A DNA stretch of 64,000 bases from contig OY969813.1 in NCBI GenBank assembly GCA_963703355.1, positions 2,542,001-2,606,000 of the forward strand, written 5' to 3'. The notes under the pieces were generated by a model. The model was not told where the DNA came from and made no database searches. It saw only the letters and a program-made list of their open reading frames with translations. This document shows positions 9,063 to 18,516 of this stretch, piece after piece. Source of the DNA: Puia sp963703355 (GTDB lineage Bacteria; Bacteroidota; Bacteroidia; Chitinophagales; Chitinophagaceae). The translations under genes were made by a program, and so were the position numbers. The first letter of the stretch is position 1. Each line of letters starts with the position of its first letter.

Positions 9063-11462
9063 TCACTCAGATTTCAAACTCTTCACCGGATTGGCCAGCG
9101 CCGCCCTGAATGCCTGAAAACTGATGGTTAGCACAGCAATGAAAATAGCCAGCGACCCTGCTAACGCAAAAATCCAGATGCTCATATCAATTCTATAGGC
9201 AAAATCCTGCAGCCACCGATGCATACACCACCAGGCCAATGGAAATGCAAGTAATTCAGCAATCAGTACCAGCTTGAGAAAATCAACGGATAACAGGCCG
9301 GCAATATTGAATACAGACGCGCCCAACACTTTTCTTATGCCGATTTCTTTTGTTCTTTGCACCGTTGTAAAAGCAGCAAGCGCAAACAAACCCAAGCAGG
9401 CTAACAAAATCGCTGTCGTTGAAAAAACACTGAACAATTGACTGGTTCGTTTTTCCACTTTATACAACGCATCGTAATCTTCATCCAGGAAATTATATTC
9501 AAAAGGACGATAGGGAACCCTGTCTTTCCATACATTTCGCAGGAAATTTAATGTGCCCGGAACGTCTGCTCCCGAAATCTTCACCAATAACTGATTGGTA
9601 TTCGATGTATCAAGGAAGATCAACAGCGGACCGATGGGCTGGTGCAAAGATGAAAAATGGAAATCTTTAACTACCGCTTTTACCTCCCCGGGCATGCCTT
9701 TTAAAATGGTTTTGCCAATCGCTTCCTCAGGTTTCCACCCGATTGCTTTTACCGCAGATTCATTTAAAATAAATACGTCTTTGTAATTTCTGTTATTATT
9801 TGAAGTATCCATCTTGTACATGTCCGCCGCGCTGAAATCCGTTCCGGCCACGATCTCCATGCCCATTGTTTTCATGAAATCAGGATCTGCAGGAATGCAA
9901 TATATCGGGAGACTTTTTTGTTCATTCCCCTTGTCCACTTTTATCCCATCACCCCATTGCACATACGTTGGGTTTTGACCGGCGCCGGCAACCGAAAGAA
10001 CATGGGGATCGAGGGCAATAGCCTTTTTCAGTGCCTCATATCCGCCATGCATTTGATAGTCTATCGGCAACACAACAACATGATCTTTATCGAAACCCAG
10101 TTTTTTATGTTGAATATAGGAAAGCTGTTGCATGATGATGATCGTGGAAATGATCAGAAAAACAGAAATCATAAATTGTAATACTATCAGTGATTTTCTC
10201 AATCCGCTTCCTGAAGATGAAAAGCTAAACCCGGATTTTAAAATCCCCGCAAGTTTTGCATTCGACAAAACAAAGGCAGGATAGAAACCCGCAAAAACGC
10301 TTGTAAGTATGGCTAATATCACGAGCGACAATAAAACAGTTGGATGAAAGAAAACCGCAGAGGTAAAAGTCTTGCCGGCCAGTTGATTAAACAATGGCAA
10401 CAAAGCGATGCTCAGCAACAGCGCGAGAATCGACGCAATGAAACTAAGTAACGCAGCCTCTCCCAGATGTTGCGTGAATAATTGCATTTGTCCCGCACCC
10501 AATACTTTTCGTATACCTATTTCGCCGCCCCTTCCCGCCGATTGAGCCGTTGCCAGATTGGTGTAATTGGCACAAGCAATGGTCAGAATAAGTAGAGCAA
10601 TTGCAGCCAGAATATAGATATAGGTAATATTGCCATTGGGTTCAAAACCCGACAATGAAGAATAGAGATGTACCTTCTTCAAGGGTTCCAGATGATACGT
10701 GAGATAGTCACTACCCTTTACCTGAGCCTCCTGCCGTATCTCCGCTTTATTCATGTAACCGATCACTTGTTTCTGCAATGGCGCGATCTCCTCTGCCCGA
10801 TTCAACAAAAGATAAGTGACGTCATTCGCAGTCCACCACTCTTCAGTTTTTGAAGCATCCAGACTGGTGAATGATGCAATAAAATCAAAATTCATTTGTG
10901 AATTGGAAGGAGCATCCTGCACGATACCGGTAACTATAAATTCATGACTGTTAGATACGAGCAGGGTTTTACCCATTGGGTCATCGTCGCCAAAATATTT
11001 TTTCGCCATACTTGTCGTAATCACCAGCTGATAGGGCGCGTTTAAAGCCGTGACAGGATTACCCTTTATGAGTTTGTAAGAAAAAACAGTAAAGAAACTG
11101 CTATCTGCATACCAATAATTCTTCTCGTTAAATACTTTGTCGTGATAATTTACAACACGAGGGAATTTCATCGTTCTGACAAATGCTTCGACTGCCGGAA
11201 ATGTTCTTTTGAATTCAGGCCCTGCTTTAGTTCCCGTGGTTGCAAACGTTCCAACAGTACCGCCATTGCTATATTCCATGGTAACGCGTACGATCCTGTC
11301 TGCATTTTTATTAAAACGGTCAAAACTCCATTCATGACCGATATACAATCCAATCAATATGCAGCAGGTGATGCCAATGGTTAATCCGACTATATTCACG
11401 AAACTGTAAAGCCTGTTTTTTCTGAAACTTCTCCAGGCAACCTTAAAATAATTTTTGAGCAT
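9063..11462 (-). CDS. FtsX/MacB-type ABC transporter permease
   Basis: 799 residues with the duplicated Bacteroidota layout: an N-terminal membrane helix after 'NYFKVAWRSFRKNRLYSFVN', a MacB-like periplasmic domain, a first FtsX block with the ARSxGR/GIRKVLGAG box, a second periplasmic domain, and a second FtsX block with 'RTKEIGIRKVLGAS' near the C-terminus. Such permeases normally work with an MacB-like ATPase in mechanotransmission or export of peptides or lipoproteins. No ATPase gene is next to this one, which is usual for the many orphan copies in this phylum. It is a paralogue of the permease gene at 43781-46216. Confidence 0.92.
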   Translation of the reverse strand: MLKNYFKVAWRSFRKNRLYSFVNIVGLTIGITCCILIGLYIGHEWSFDRFNKNADRIVRVTMEYSNGGTVGTFATTGTKAGPEFKRTFPAVEAFVRTMKFPRVVNYHDKVFNEKNYWYADSSFFTVFSYKLIKGNPVTALNAPYQLVITTSMAKKYFGDDDPMGKTLLVSNSHEFIVTGIVQDAPSNSQMNFDFIASFTSLDASKTEEWWTANDVTYLLLNRAEEIAPLQKQVIGYMNKAEIRQEAQVKGSDYLTYHLEPLKKVHLYSSLSGFEPNGNITYIYILAAIALLILTIACANYTNLATAQSAGRGGEIGIRKVLGAGQMQLFTQHLGEAALLSFIASILALLLSIALLPLFNQLAGKTFTSAVFFHPTVLLSLVILAILTSVFAGFYPAFVLSNAKLAGILKSGFSFSSSGSGLRKSLIVLQFMISVFLIISTIIIMQQLSYIQHKKLGFDKDHVVVLPIDYQMHGGYEALKKAIALDPHVLSVAGAGQNPTYVQWGDGIKVDKGNEQKSLPIYCIPADPDFMKTMGMEIVAGTDFSAADMYKMDTSNNNRNYKDVFILNESAVKAIGWKPEEAIGKTILKGMPGEVKAVVKDFHFSSLHQPIGPLLIFLDTSNTNQLLVKISGADVPGTLNFLRNVWKDRVPYRPFEYNFLDEDYDALYKVEKRTSQLFSVFSTTAILLACLGLFALAAFTTVQRTKEIGIRKVLGASVFNIAGLLSVDFLKLVLIAELLAFPLAWWCMHRWLQDFAYRIDMSIWIFALAGSLAIFIAVLTISFQAFRAALANPVKSLKSE

Positions 11463-11615
11463 GGAAATCTTTTATAAGAGTGTCTTGTACACAGAGAATG
11501 CCAAAGTTCTATGCACCTGAAAATCATAAAATTAGCCCTTTAAGCGTTGCAGAATATGAACGCTTTTGGAAGAAGATGTGTACGATAACTAGTTTGAGAA
11601 AGAGACTTAATTCAT

Positions 11616-13535
11616 TTAATGGCAACAGGATTTTGTATTCAGCGAATGTTTGACAGAGGGTGGCACATCGTTGGCCGGATTTTCATTGAAGAATCCCAGA
11701 GGTTTCAGTAGAAAACCGATATAAGCCGTCGGCATCACCGGATAGTCTTCCGGCCTGGGTATATGTGTATGACCCATCGTATACCAGAATACGATATCGG
11801 TGTCTTTAATAGATCGGTCTTTTTGCGTCCATTTAATAAGACCGTCACCTCCCTGACTTTGATTGGGATAGTCACCTGCGGCAAACATTTCCGCTTCATT
11901 GTAGGGTGTAACCCAAACATGATTTTCAACGAAACCTGCTCTCTTTCTCCACCATGCATTTTTAGATGCAAAAGGGATACAGTTGTCCCCAGCCATAAAT
12001 TTATACGCTACGGGTTCTCCCACATGATTTTTACGACTGTGATTTACAATTTTCCAGTATCGTGCAGATTCCAAATTAAGATTTGATCTTGCCTGCAATT
12101 CTGTTTCAAGCAATGTGGCTTTTGTATAAAATCCATTTTCAAAAGGATTGGCTTCGTCTATCTCTTCCGAAACTACATTTACTTCATACACTGAATTGTC
12201 CGTTCCGTCCAGATCAAAGTCACACCTGATATTAAAAAAATGCTGGTGATTGGGTGCGTATAACTGCGGAGCTACCAGGTTGCCATATTTGGGTTGGCTA
12301 TTTTCCGGAAATGCTCCGAGTGATAATATTCCGGTGAGTTTAACTTCAAGCTGGATATTACCGTCCTGATACAGATACCAGTAAAATCCATATTCGTAAT
12401 TCTCCACAGTCGACATAGACGATATAACCAGTCTCCTGGATCTTCTTACTTCAGGTTTCTCCAGCCTTCTGTCGGTATGCTTCCATAAAACTCCAAAATC
12501 TTCCTCGTGCATACAGATGGCATTTTTTATTGTAACAAGGTTCCCTTTGCTATCTGTAACATGTCCATCAAAATATTTGATATAACCGAGGCAATCGCAG
12601 CCGAGTTCAAGACTGTTAGCACAGGTGCCCATGCCATATTCTCCACTGTCAAAAGCATTTTTCCTTCTTTGTGTTTCTGAAGGATCACCATAGGGAACCA
12701 CCATTTCGGACAGTGATGCCCGATAGAGAATAGAACGTTTTTCGCCGTTGTCATTATAAGCAATGTCATGAAGTGTAAGACCCTCATGCGCATTAAAGCC
12801 GATCACAAAATTCCATTTTTGCCAGCTCACCTGATAACCACTTACCTGAAAAGAAGGTCCTTCCGGTTGCGTTATTTCAATCGGTTTGATGTCTGTCCTG
12901 AATTTTTCCATCCGGTGTGCTGCATAATTTCCCGCATTAGCAGGCAACGGAACATAACCATAATCCTCCACGCGAATGACTTCCATCGTATTCAGATTAA
13001 CCACTGGCCGCAAACCTTCTATAGGTCTAGCATAACCATTATCAGTCGGGTCTGTTCTCAGAAAACAAAGAGGTCTGGCTAGTCGTAATTCTTTTTCTTC
13101 TTCCTTTCCATAATATCCGGCAGACCAAACGTCAACCATTACAAGACTCGAATCCGTTATACCGTATTGCTTGATTTTTTCTTTGAATTCTGCACTGTTT
13201 AAGACTGCTTGCTCACAAGCAATCTGTTCATCCACCGCAAGTGTAGGCTGAACTCCGGGCACTTCCTTCCATTGCTCAATAGTTTTACCCGTAATTGAAA
13301 GCTCTGCATCTATGGCCATCTTTCGTTTGCTGTCATATAAAACAACATGAGCTTCCCTGTCATGTAGAGCTGTTTTGATTTTCTCTTTGGAGGGCTCTTT
13401 CAATGCAACCGAAATATACCTGTATTCAGAACCTATTTTCTTCTGATCCCGAATAATACCAACTGCCGTTTTCATTTCGTTAGCCGTGAGTGGTTCAAGA
13501 GGATGAATAACAGACCTCTCTACTAATGTTTCCAT
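11616..13535 (-). CDS. Copper-containing primary amine oxidase
   Basis: 639 residues. The enzyme family oxidises primary amines to aldehydes, ammonia and peroxide using copper and a tyrosine-derived topaquinone. The hallmark residues are visible: cofactor tyrosine Y380 in VENYEYGFYW, catalytic base D296 in AFDSGEYG, and copper ligands H430 and H432 (HQHFF) and H591 (THIPRPEDYPVMP). Spacing is close to that of actinobacterial enzymes. There is no signal peptide, so a cytoplasmic location is likely. The family is unusual in Bacteroidota and the substrate is unknown. The gene is divergent from the LytTR regulator gene. Confidence 0.95.
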   Translation of the reverse strand: METLVERSVIHPLEPLTANEMKTAVGIIRDQKKIGSEYRYISVALKEPSKEKIKTALHDREAHVVLYDSKRKMAIDAELSITGKTIEQWKEVPGVQPTLAVDEQIACEQAVLNSAEFKEKIKQYGITDSSLVMVDVWSAGYYGKEEEKELRLARPLCFLRTDPTDNGYARPIEGLRPVVNLNTMEVIRVEDYGYVPLPANAGNYAAHRMEKFRTDIKPIEITQPEGPSFQVSGYQVSWQKWNFVIGFNAHEGLTLHDIAYNDNGEKRSILYRASLSEMVVPYGDPSETQRRKNAFDSGEYGMGTCANSLELGCDCLGYIKYFDGHVTDSKGNLVTIKNAICMHEEDFGVLWKHTDRRLEKPEVRRSRRLVISSMSTVENYEYGFYWYLYQDGNIQLEVKLTGILSLGAFPENSQPKYGNLVAPQLYAPNHQHFFNIRCDFDLDGTDNSVYEVNVVSEEIDEANPFENGFYTKATLLETELQARSNLNLESARYWKIVNHSRKNHVGEPVAYKFMAGDNCIPFASKNAWWRKRAGFVENHVWVTPYNEAEMFAAGDYPNQSQGGDGLIKWTQKDRSIKDTDIVFWYTMGHTHIPRPEDYPVMPTAYIGFLLKPLGFFNENPANDVPPSVKHSLNTKSCCH

Positions 13536-13567
13536 AAATGACTATTTAATAATGAACGAATCGTGAT

Positions 13568-13583
13568 GAACAGGGACCTGTTC
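13568..13583. promoter_or_regulatory. Inverted repeat upstream of the amine oxidase gene
   Basis: GAACAGGGACCTGTTC has perfect 7-bp arms around a 2-bp centre and sits 33 bp before the amine oxidase start codon, in the region shared with the divergent LytTR/kinase operon. The position fits an operator. The cognate regulator is not identifiable; the adjacent LytTR protein is a candidate, although LytTR sites are usually direct repeats. Confidence 0.4.
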
Positions 13584-13821
13584 GAATTTAATATTATCCG
13601 GACCTTAATTTTCAATATTTATTTTCATAATATATATCTGCCCAACTGTTCCCGACATACACTTACCGTTAACATTTATATGAATATTTTCTATAAGTTT
13701 TTTATTCATACTGTAAATGGCTAACGGTCAATCGACAAACGCTGTTTATTTACTGATGCCCAAAACGAAAAGACAAGTATTTTGTCCTTTTTTAAGTATC
13801 TTCCTATGGAAATTGTGGTGC

Positions 13822-14529
13822 ATGCAGGATCAACTGAAATACATGATTGTGGATGATGCGGAGATTGACAGCCTGGCGGTGGAATCATTTGCTTCAGGAT
13901 ATCCTTTCTTAAAGAAAGTTGCCGTATGCAACAACGCACTAGAGGCCATAGAACTCATTCCCATACTAAAACCGGATGTGCTATTTGCCGATATTGAAAT
14001 GCAGGGTGTAAGCGGACTGGAACTGGTAAGGCATCTTGCAGGTACCGTTGCCATACCGGTGTTCATTACTTCCCACCCAGAATTCGCACTGGATGGGTTT
14101 GAAATGGAAGCATTTGATTATTTATTGAAGCCACTGCAGGCAGAAAGGTTTGCACGTTGCGTTGCACGGATCAAAGACTTTAGTGAACTGCGATCCAAAT
14201 CATTTGCTTTCGATAAAGACTCCCAGGCTAATTTTATAACTATTAAGCAGGGATATGATAAATATAAAATATCCATCCCGGATATATTATATCTGGAAGC
14301 CATGAAGGATTATACAAAAATTGTTACTACAACATCCCATTATCTCATACTTGAAACTTTTTCTGGCATGCTTGGTCAGCTGCCACCGGATAAGTTTACA
14401 AGGATTCACAGAAGTTATATTGTTAACAGGAATAAGATCGAATCAACCAATGGAAGCAAAGTATATATTTCCAATCACCAGCTTCCTGTTGGCAAGTCCT
14501 ACAAAAATGCATTGGAAGGAATTCTTTAA
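13822..14529 (+). CDS. LytTR-family response regulator
   Basis: 235 residues. The receiver domain (about 1-120) carries the acidic pair D11/D12, the phosphoacceptor D57 in LFADIEM, T/S at ITS and the conserved lysine in YLLKPL. A LytTR DNA-binding domain follows (about 140-235, with ILYLEAMKDYTKI, FTRIHRSYIVN and LPVGKSYK). I chose the ATG at 13822 because it places D57 and YMIVDD at family-typical positions; an upstream in-frame ATG adds 35 unrelated residues. The gene is 12 bp before a histidine kinase gene, so they probably form a two-component pair. Confidence 0.9.
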   Translation: MQDQLKYMIVDDAEIDSLAVESFASGYPFLKKVAVCNNALEAIELIPILKPDVLFADIEMQGVSGLELVRHLAGTVAIPVFITSHPEFALDGFEMEAFDYLLKPLQAERFARCVARIKDFSELRSKSFAFDKDSQANFITIKQGYDKYKISIPDILYLEAMKDYTKIVTTTSHYLILETFSGMLGQLPPDKFTRIHRSYIVNRNKIESTNGSKVYISNHQLPVGKSYKNALEGIL

Positions 14530-14541
14530 TCGTTTTCATTC

Positions 14542-16650
14542 ATGAAGAAGCATCTGAATTATTTGATTTGTATTTGTCTTCTTTTTATCACAATCATACC
14601 CCGATTGCATGGTCAGGATTCAGGTGACAGTCTGAGAAAATTACTCGATTCCTGTGAGTCACTCCGGCTTAATAAAACACATACACCCAATAATTTCCAG
14701 CTTCTTCAGCAGATGGCCCTGAAGGGAATTTCGATTACTCCCGTAACGGATCAGGTGGACCTGGCTAAGTTTAATTTTTATTGCGCATTCGGATATTATT
14801 ACCAGGTGAAGTTCGACAGTGCCCAATATTATTTTTATCAGAGCCTGTACAATGCGCAAAAAGCAAATTCCGCTGAATTCATCACGAATACCTGTGTAGC
14901 GTTGATTCCAGTGAATTTCCAGTTGAGGCAGCAGGCCAAAGTAGATAGCTGTAAGGATATTCTTCAATCCATTCTGGATACAACGCACAATAAGAAAATC
15001 TTACAGGATGGATATTCTGCGATGGGTAGCTATTATCAGCAAAAAGCTTACTACAATACTGCCGAGGATTATCTTATAAAAAGTATTGAACTCAGAAAAC
15101 CCATAGTGGATACTACAACAGATGTTAAACTGAAGTCCGATTATGCCATTCAGTGTTATTTGTTGTCAAAACAATATGCGAATACAGATGTGCTGGATAA
15201 AAGTCTTGATATTTTAAAAGAAGGTCAACCCTTTGCTGTTTATTCGCCCGTTGTAAATATCAGATATCTGAGTTCATTCACTGAAGTTTATGCCACGATG
15301 GGAAATATCGACTCTGCCCTTTTTTATGAAAAGTCGCTGGAAGAGCATACAAAAAACAGTCCGGTGGTTCCTTCAGAGTTAGTCTCCGCTAATCTTAATA
15401 TCGCCAAATACTATATTGATCATAATCAAACCAATCTGGCACTTCCTTATGTTACCAAAGCCGATACCCTCGCGAATCGTAGCAAATCGCCCTTATTAAT
15501 GTATCAGGCTGCGCTCTGGAAAGGCCGTTACATGGAACAAAATGGTAAATATGCAGAAGCGATCGTTTTGCTGAATCAGTCCCTGCCGCTCGCAAAACAA
15601 TTTAATAAAGAGCAATACGTGGAGGGATTAAAATATATGGCAATAGCGCAGAAGGGAAGTGGCAATGCAAACGAGGCATTTCGTTATTTCACCGCGTATG
15701 CAGATCAGTCCGACAGTCTCACTAAAGAAAAAATCTCCCAGAATCTGGCGGATCAGGAAACACGGTACGAGACAAATAAAAAAGAGCAGCACATAGTAAC
15801 ACTCAGTAAGGAGAATTCATTAAATCTCCTGGAACTTCAAACGGCATCAAGAACCAGACTTTTTCTTATAATGGCATTGATATCACTCGGGATCATCGCA
15901 TTGTTGTTATATTTCATTTATCGAAACAAAGAAAACAGCAACCGCTTGCTGAATGAACGAAATTTTCAACTTGACCTGTTGAATCAAAAACTCGAAGTTG
16001 CCAATAATACCAAAACAAAATTATTCAGTATCATAGGTCATGATCTGCGATCTCCTATCAGCCAGGTGATTCAATTACTTCAAATTCGAAAAATGGGCGG
16101 TAGTCAGATGACGGAAGCCTCAAGAATACAACACGAAAATAAAATACAGGAAGCGTCTGAAAATGTGCTTGACACCATGGAGGATCTTTTATTGTGGAGT
16201 AAGAGTCAGATGCAGCAATTTACGCCCGACCTTAAACAGGTAAATATAAAAGCCATCGTAGAAAAAGAAATCGCTTTATCCAGCCCCCTTGCTACGGAAA
16301 AATCAGTGAAGATCAGTACGAATGTGCAATCCTCATTCTCACAGAAGACGGATGAGAATTTTATTTCAGTGATCGTACGTAACCTGCTGCAGAATGCTAT
16401 AAAATATGGTGATGCAGGAACAACGATTGAGATCGGGAGCCAACCGGAAAAACTTACCATCAGCAATCATTGCTCCGGAGTAAAAGCCGATACACTTAAT
16501 AACCTGATCAGCAACAAAGAAGTAAGTAGCAGGACGTCCGGCCTGGGACTTCAGATTGCACAGGATCTTGCAAAAGCCATAAACATTAAAATATATTTTC
16601 TCCAACAGCAAAACGACATGATTCAGTCTGTTGTTGAATGGGCTGTTTAA
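14542..16650 (+). CDS. TPR-containing sensor histidine kinase
   Basis: 702 residues: signal peptide, periplasmic TPR-like helical repeats (about 30-430, e.g. YYQQKAYYNTAEDYLIKSIEL), a coiled segment, one membrane helix near LFLIMALISLGIIALLLYFI, a HisKA dimerisation domain with the phosphoacceptor H500 in SIIGHDLRSPIS, and a HATPase_c domain with NLLQNAIKYG and SGLGLQIAQDLA. This architecture is common in Bacteroidota; the TPR part is assumed to sense a periplasmic partner. It immediately follows the LytTR regulator gene and is its probable partner kinase. Confidence 0.92.
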   Translation: MKKHLNYLICICLLFITIIPRLHGQDSGDSLRKLLDSCESLRLNKTHTPNNFQLLQQMALKGISITPVTDQVDLAKFNFYCAFGYYYQVKFDSAQYYFYQSLYNAQKANSAEFITNTCVALIPVNFQLRQQAKVDSCKDILQSILDTTHNKKILQDGYSAMGSYYQQKAYYNTAEDYLIKSIELRKPIVDTTTDVKLKSDYAIQCYLLSKQYANTDVLDKSLDILKEGQPFAVYSPVVNIRYLSSFTEVYATMGNIDSALFYEKSLEEHTKNSPVVPSELVSANLNIAKYYIDHNQTNLALPYVTKADTLANRSKSPLLMYQAALWKGRYMEQNGKYAEAIVLLNQSLPLAKQFNKEQYVEGLKYMAIAQKGSGNANEAFRYFTAYADQSDSLTKEKISQNLADQETRYETNKKEQHIVTLSKENSLNLLELQTASRTRLFLIMALISLGIIALLLYFIYRNKENSNRLLNERNFQLDLLNQKLEVANNTKTKLFSIIGHDLRSPISQVIQLLQIRKMGGSQMTEASRIQHENKIQEASENVLDTMEDLLLWSKSQMQQFTPDLKQVNIKAIVEKEIALSSPLATEKSVKISTNVQSSFSQKTDENFISVIVRNLLQNAIKYGDAGTTIEIGSQPEKLTISNHCSGVKADTLNNLISNKEVSSRTSGLGLQIAQDLAKAINIKIYFLQQQNDMIQSVVEWAV

Positions 16651-16776
16651 AATGCTTTTCTTCCATCTTCGGAATTTCCGACGATTCTGACCATCATTTC
16701 ATCGATTGACAGGGAATTAAATAATTCAGGGATTCATCTTTGGATCATCTTATTTATTTCTTCACAGCTAGTTCCT

Positions 16777-16881
16777 ATGCCACCAGTGAATTTCAAGCAT
16801 ACCAAGACGATATTTCTGTTGATATCCATCCTCCTGTTTCTCGCTGCGTCTATTCTACTGGCCCGTTTTATATTGGAATAA
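16777..16881 (+). CDS. Possible 34-residue membrane peptide
   Basis: An ATG-to-TAA frame encoding a short basic N-terminus (MPPVNFKHTKT) followed by one strong hydrophobic segment (IFLLISILLFLAASILLARF). It could be a real single-span small protein. It lies in a 430-bp stretch that also contains fragments of other coding-like frames, so it may equally be debris of a decayed gene. No family recognised. Confidence 0.25.
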   Translation: MPPVNFKHTKTIFLLISILLFLAASILLARFILE

Positions 16882-16946
16882 TATATTCGTCGGTTTTAAA
16901 CAACTGTTCGTCGATTATACATTTTTGTAAGGAATTCAGTGGCTAG

Positions 16947-17090
16947 TTTCACCAGCTACTGTTAACCAATAAACCTTTTACCCTATTTATCTCTGCAGGT
17001 TATGCAGTAAAACAAGGTGTTCTGGCTGACACCGGCGATCAGGCGCAGTTTCGTGAGCCCGCCGGTGTTACCAACACTTTCAATTATTGA
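16947..17090 (+). pseudogene. Start-less C-terminal fragment of a decayed gene
   Basis: A frame bounded upstream by TAG and ending in TGA reads like the end of a protein (TLFISAGYAVKQGVLADTGD, then QAQFREPAGVTNTFNY) but contains no usable start codon. The terminal aromatic residues resemble an outer-membrane beta-barrel end, which is only a hint. Upstream, another frame (16843-16929) also looks coding (YWNNIFVGFKQLFVDYTFL), consistent with a broken gene. The DNA also forms a hairpin with 9-bp GC-rich arms ACACCGGCG/CGCCGGTGT at 17029-17068. The fragment overlaps the end of the convergent HD gene by 7 bp. Confidence 0.35.
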
Positions 17091-17626
17091 ACATCTTTCT
17101 GATGTTCCAATATGAACTGGATAATTTCTTCCAGGTTGAGGTTGGTCCTGCTGATGGCGTCTGTTATATCCTCCCGGTTTACCTGTGCGGCAAATGACAG
17201 CGTCTTCAATTTTTTAAGAACCGACTTAACGTCCATGCCTTCATATCGTGTTGGTCTGATCAGCGCAGCAGCATGAATAAATCCCGACAATTCATCAAAA
17301 ACATAAATCATCTGATCCATTTTGGATGCTGGTTCCACGCCGAAATATTTAGGCCCGTGTGATGCGATACAATGTATTACAGCGGGATCAATTTGCCGGC
17401 GCTCCAATTCCTCAATAATCATTTTACAATGAGTATCAGGATATTTTTCCCAGTCAGCATCGTGAAGTAAACCCGCCAGTTCCCATGCCAGTGCCGTTTT
17501 CTCATCAGCACTTTCCTTTTCAATAGCCCAGGCTTTCATGAGTGCTGCAACCTGTTTCATGTGAAGGCGCAATTTTTCGTTCGGCACCCATTCTTCCAGC
17601 AGTTCACGTGCTTCTTCGATGCTCAT
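17084..17626 (-). CDS. HD-domain phosphohydrolase
   Basis: 180 residues of HDIG/HD-superfamily type. Metal-ligand motifs are visible: H in EKLRLHMKQV, the HD pair in GLLHDADWEKYPD, H in CIASHGPKY and D in YVFDELSGF. Proteins of this group are cytoplasmic phosphohydrolases of uncertain substrate. I chose the ATG at 17626 because an AGGGAG ribosome-binding-like sequence precedes it and because homologues begin near 'M..EEA..LLEEWV'; an in-frame ATG at 17692 would add 22 residues. It is the last gene of a three-gene minus-strand unit (DUF1569, SDR, HD). Confidence 0.85.
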   Translation of the reverse strand: MSIEEARELLEEWVPNEKLRLHMKQVAALMKAWAIEKESADEKTALAWELAGLLHDADWEKYPDTHCKMIIEELERRQIDPAVIHCIASHGPKYFGVEPASKMDQMIYVFDELSGFIHAAALIRPTRYEGMDVKSVLKKLKTLSFAAQVNREDITDAISRTNLNLEEIIQFILEHQKDVQ

Positions 17627-17701
17627 TAATCTCCCTGCATTTGCGGGATCGCCAAAACTTGTTCTGCCAAGATTTAAAATATGTGGGGACATGTTCTTAT
17701 A

Positions 17702-18505
17702 TTATTTGGGACTAAACTTCGCAGCTCTTTTAATTAACATGGAAGGATAAAATCTGTTGAGCCACAAAACGAATTTCTCGGTGCTGAATTTTCCAATATA
17801 GGATTCAAAAGATCCTTTTTCGATGGCTTTCAAAATCTGCGTTGCTGCCTTACCCGGTGCAAGTCCATTGTCGATATTCTTCGATCGGCTACCCAGCGTG
17901 GCTCCATCTTTAGTCAGTGCGGACTGGGAAATATTGGTACGAATATATCCCGGTGTAAGAATGGTGACTTTAATATTGTAGGAAGAAATCTCGGCTCTCA
18001 GGCAATCAAAAAAACCGTGCAGGGCATGTTTGGCCGCTGCATAAGCAGATCGCATCGGTGTTCCGATTTTACCCATCACGCTGCTGGTAACTACAAAATG
18101 GCCCGACTCACGTTGAATGAAATGTGGAAGCAGTGCTTTCGTTATTGCCACGTAACTAAAATAATCGAGCTCCATCACCCTGCGATGAACCTCCATTTCT
18201 GTATCTACGATCAGCGATCGCTGCGAAATACCACCATTGTGTACCATAATATCGATATGGCCGAAACACGCAATTGCTTCCTTGGTTTTATCATCCAGGG
18301 AAGAAATATCGGAAAGATCTACGGTGAGAATTTTTACATCTTCAGGATGCCGGCAGGTATGTTGTACACGCTCCAACTCTTCGTATCTCCTGCTCGATAA
18401 AATCAATTTTGCACCGCGATATGAAAATGCATAAGCAAGCGCTTCCCCAATACCCGATGAGGCTCCGGTAATCCAAATTATTTTATCCTTGTAAAATTTG
18501 TCCAT
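17702..18505 (-). CDS. Short-chain dehydrogenase/reductase (SDR)
   Basis: 267 residues. The cofactor loop TGASSGIG is at about residues 14-21, NGG replaces the usual NNAG, and the catalytic triad reads S in VTSSVMGK with YAAAK. The C-terminal hydrophobic 'FVLWLNRFYPSML' stretch resembles DHRS7B-like SDRs that associate with membranes. I chose the ATG at 18505 because the earlier ATG at 18523 would overlap the end of the DUF1569 gene. Substrate unknown. Confidence 0.88.
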   Translation of the reverse strand: MDKFYKDKIIWITGASSGIGEALAYAFSYRGAKLILSSRRYEELERVQHTCRHPEDVKILTVDLSDISSLDDKTKEAIACFGHIDIMVHNGGISQRSLIVDTEMEVHRRVMELDYFSYVAITKALLPHFIQRESGHFVVTSSVMGKIGTPMRSAYAAAKHALHGFFDCLRAEISSYNIKVTILTPGYIRTNISQSALTKDGATLGSRSKNIDNGLAPGKAATQILKAIEKGSFESYIGKFSTEKFVLWLNRFYPSMLIKRAAKFSPK

Positions 18506-18516
18506 AAATAATGAAT

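Noticed and set aside
9063..11462. Two permease genes (9063-11462 and 43781-46216) as ends of a duplicated mobile segment
   Set aside because: Sequences are only moderately similar, with no flanking repeats or transposase; they are ordinary paralogues.
13717..13821. Longer start for the LytTR regulator
   Set aside because: The 35 extra residues contain no receiver-domain features and move the phosphoacceptor away from its typical position.
16994..17080. Structured RNA gene in the GC-rich end of the kinase/HD gap
   Set aside because: Several stems can be drawn, but the plus strand reads as protein text in one frame, so decayed coding sequence explains it better.
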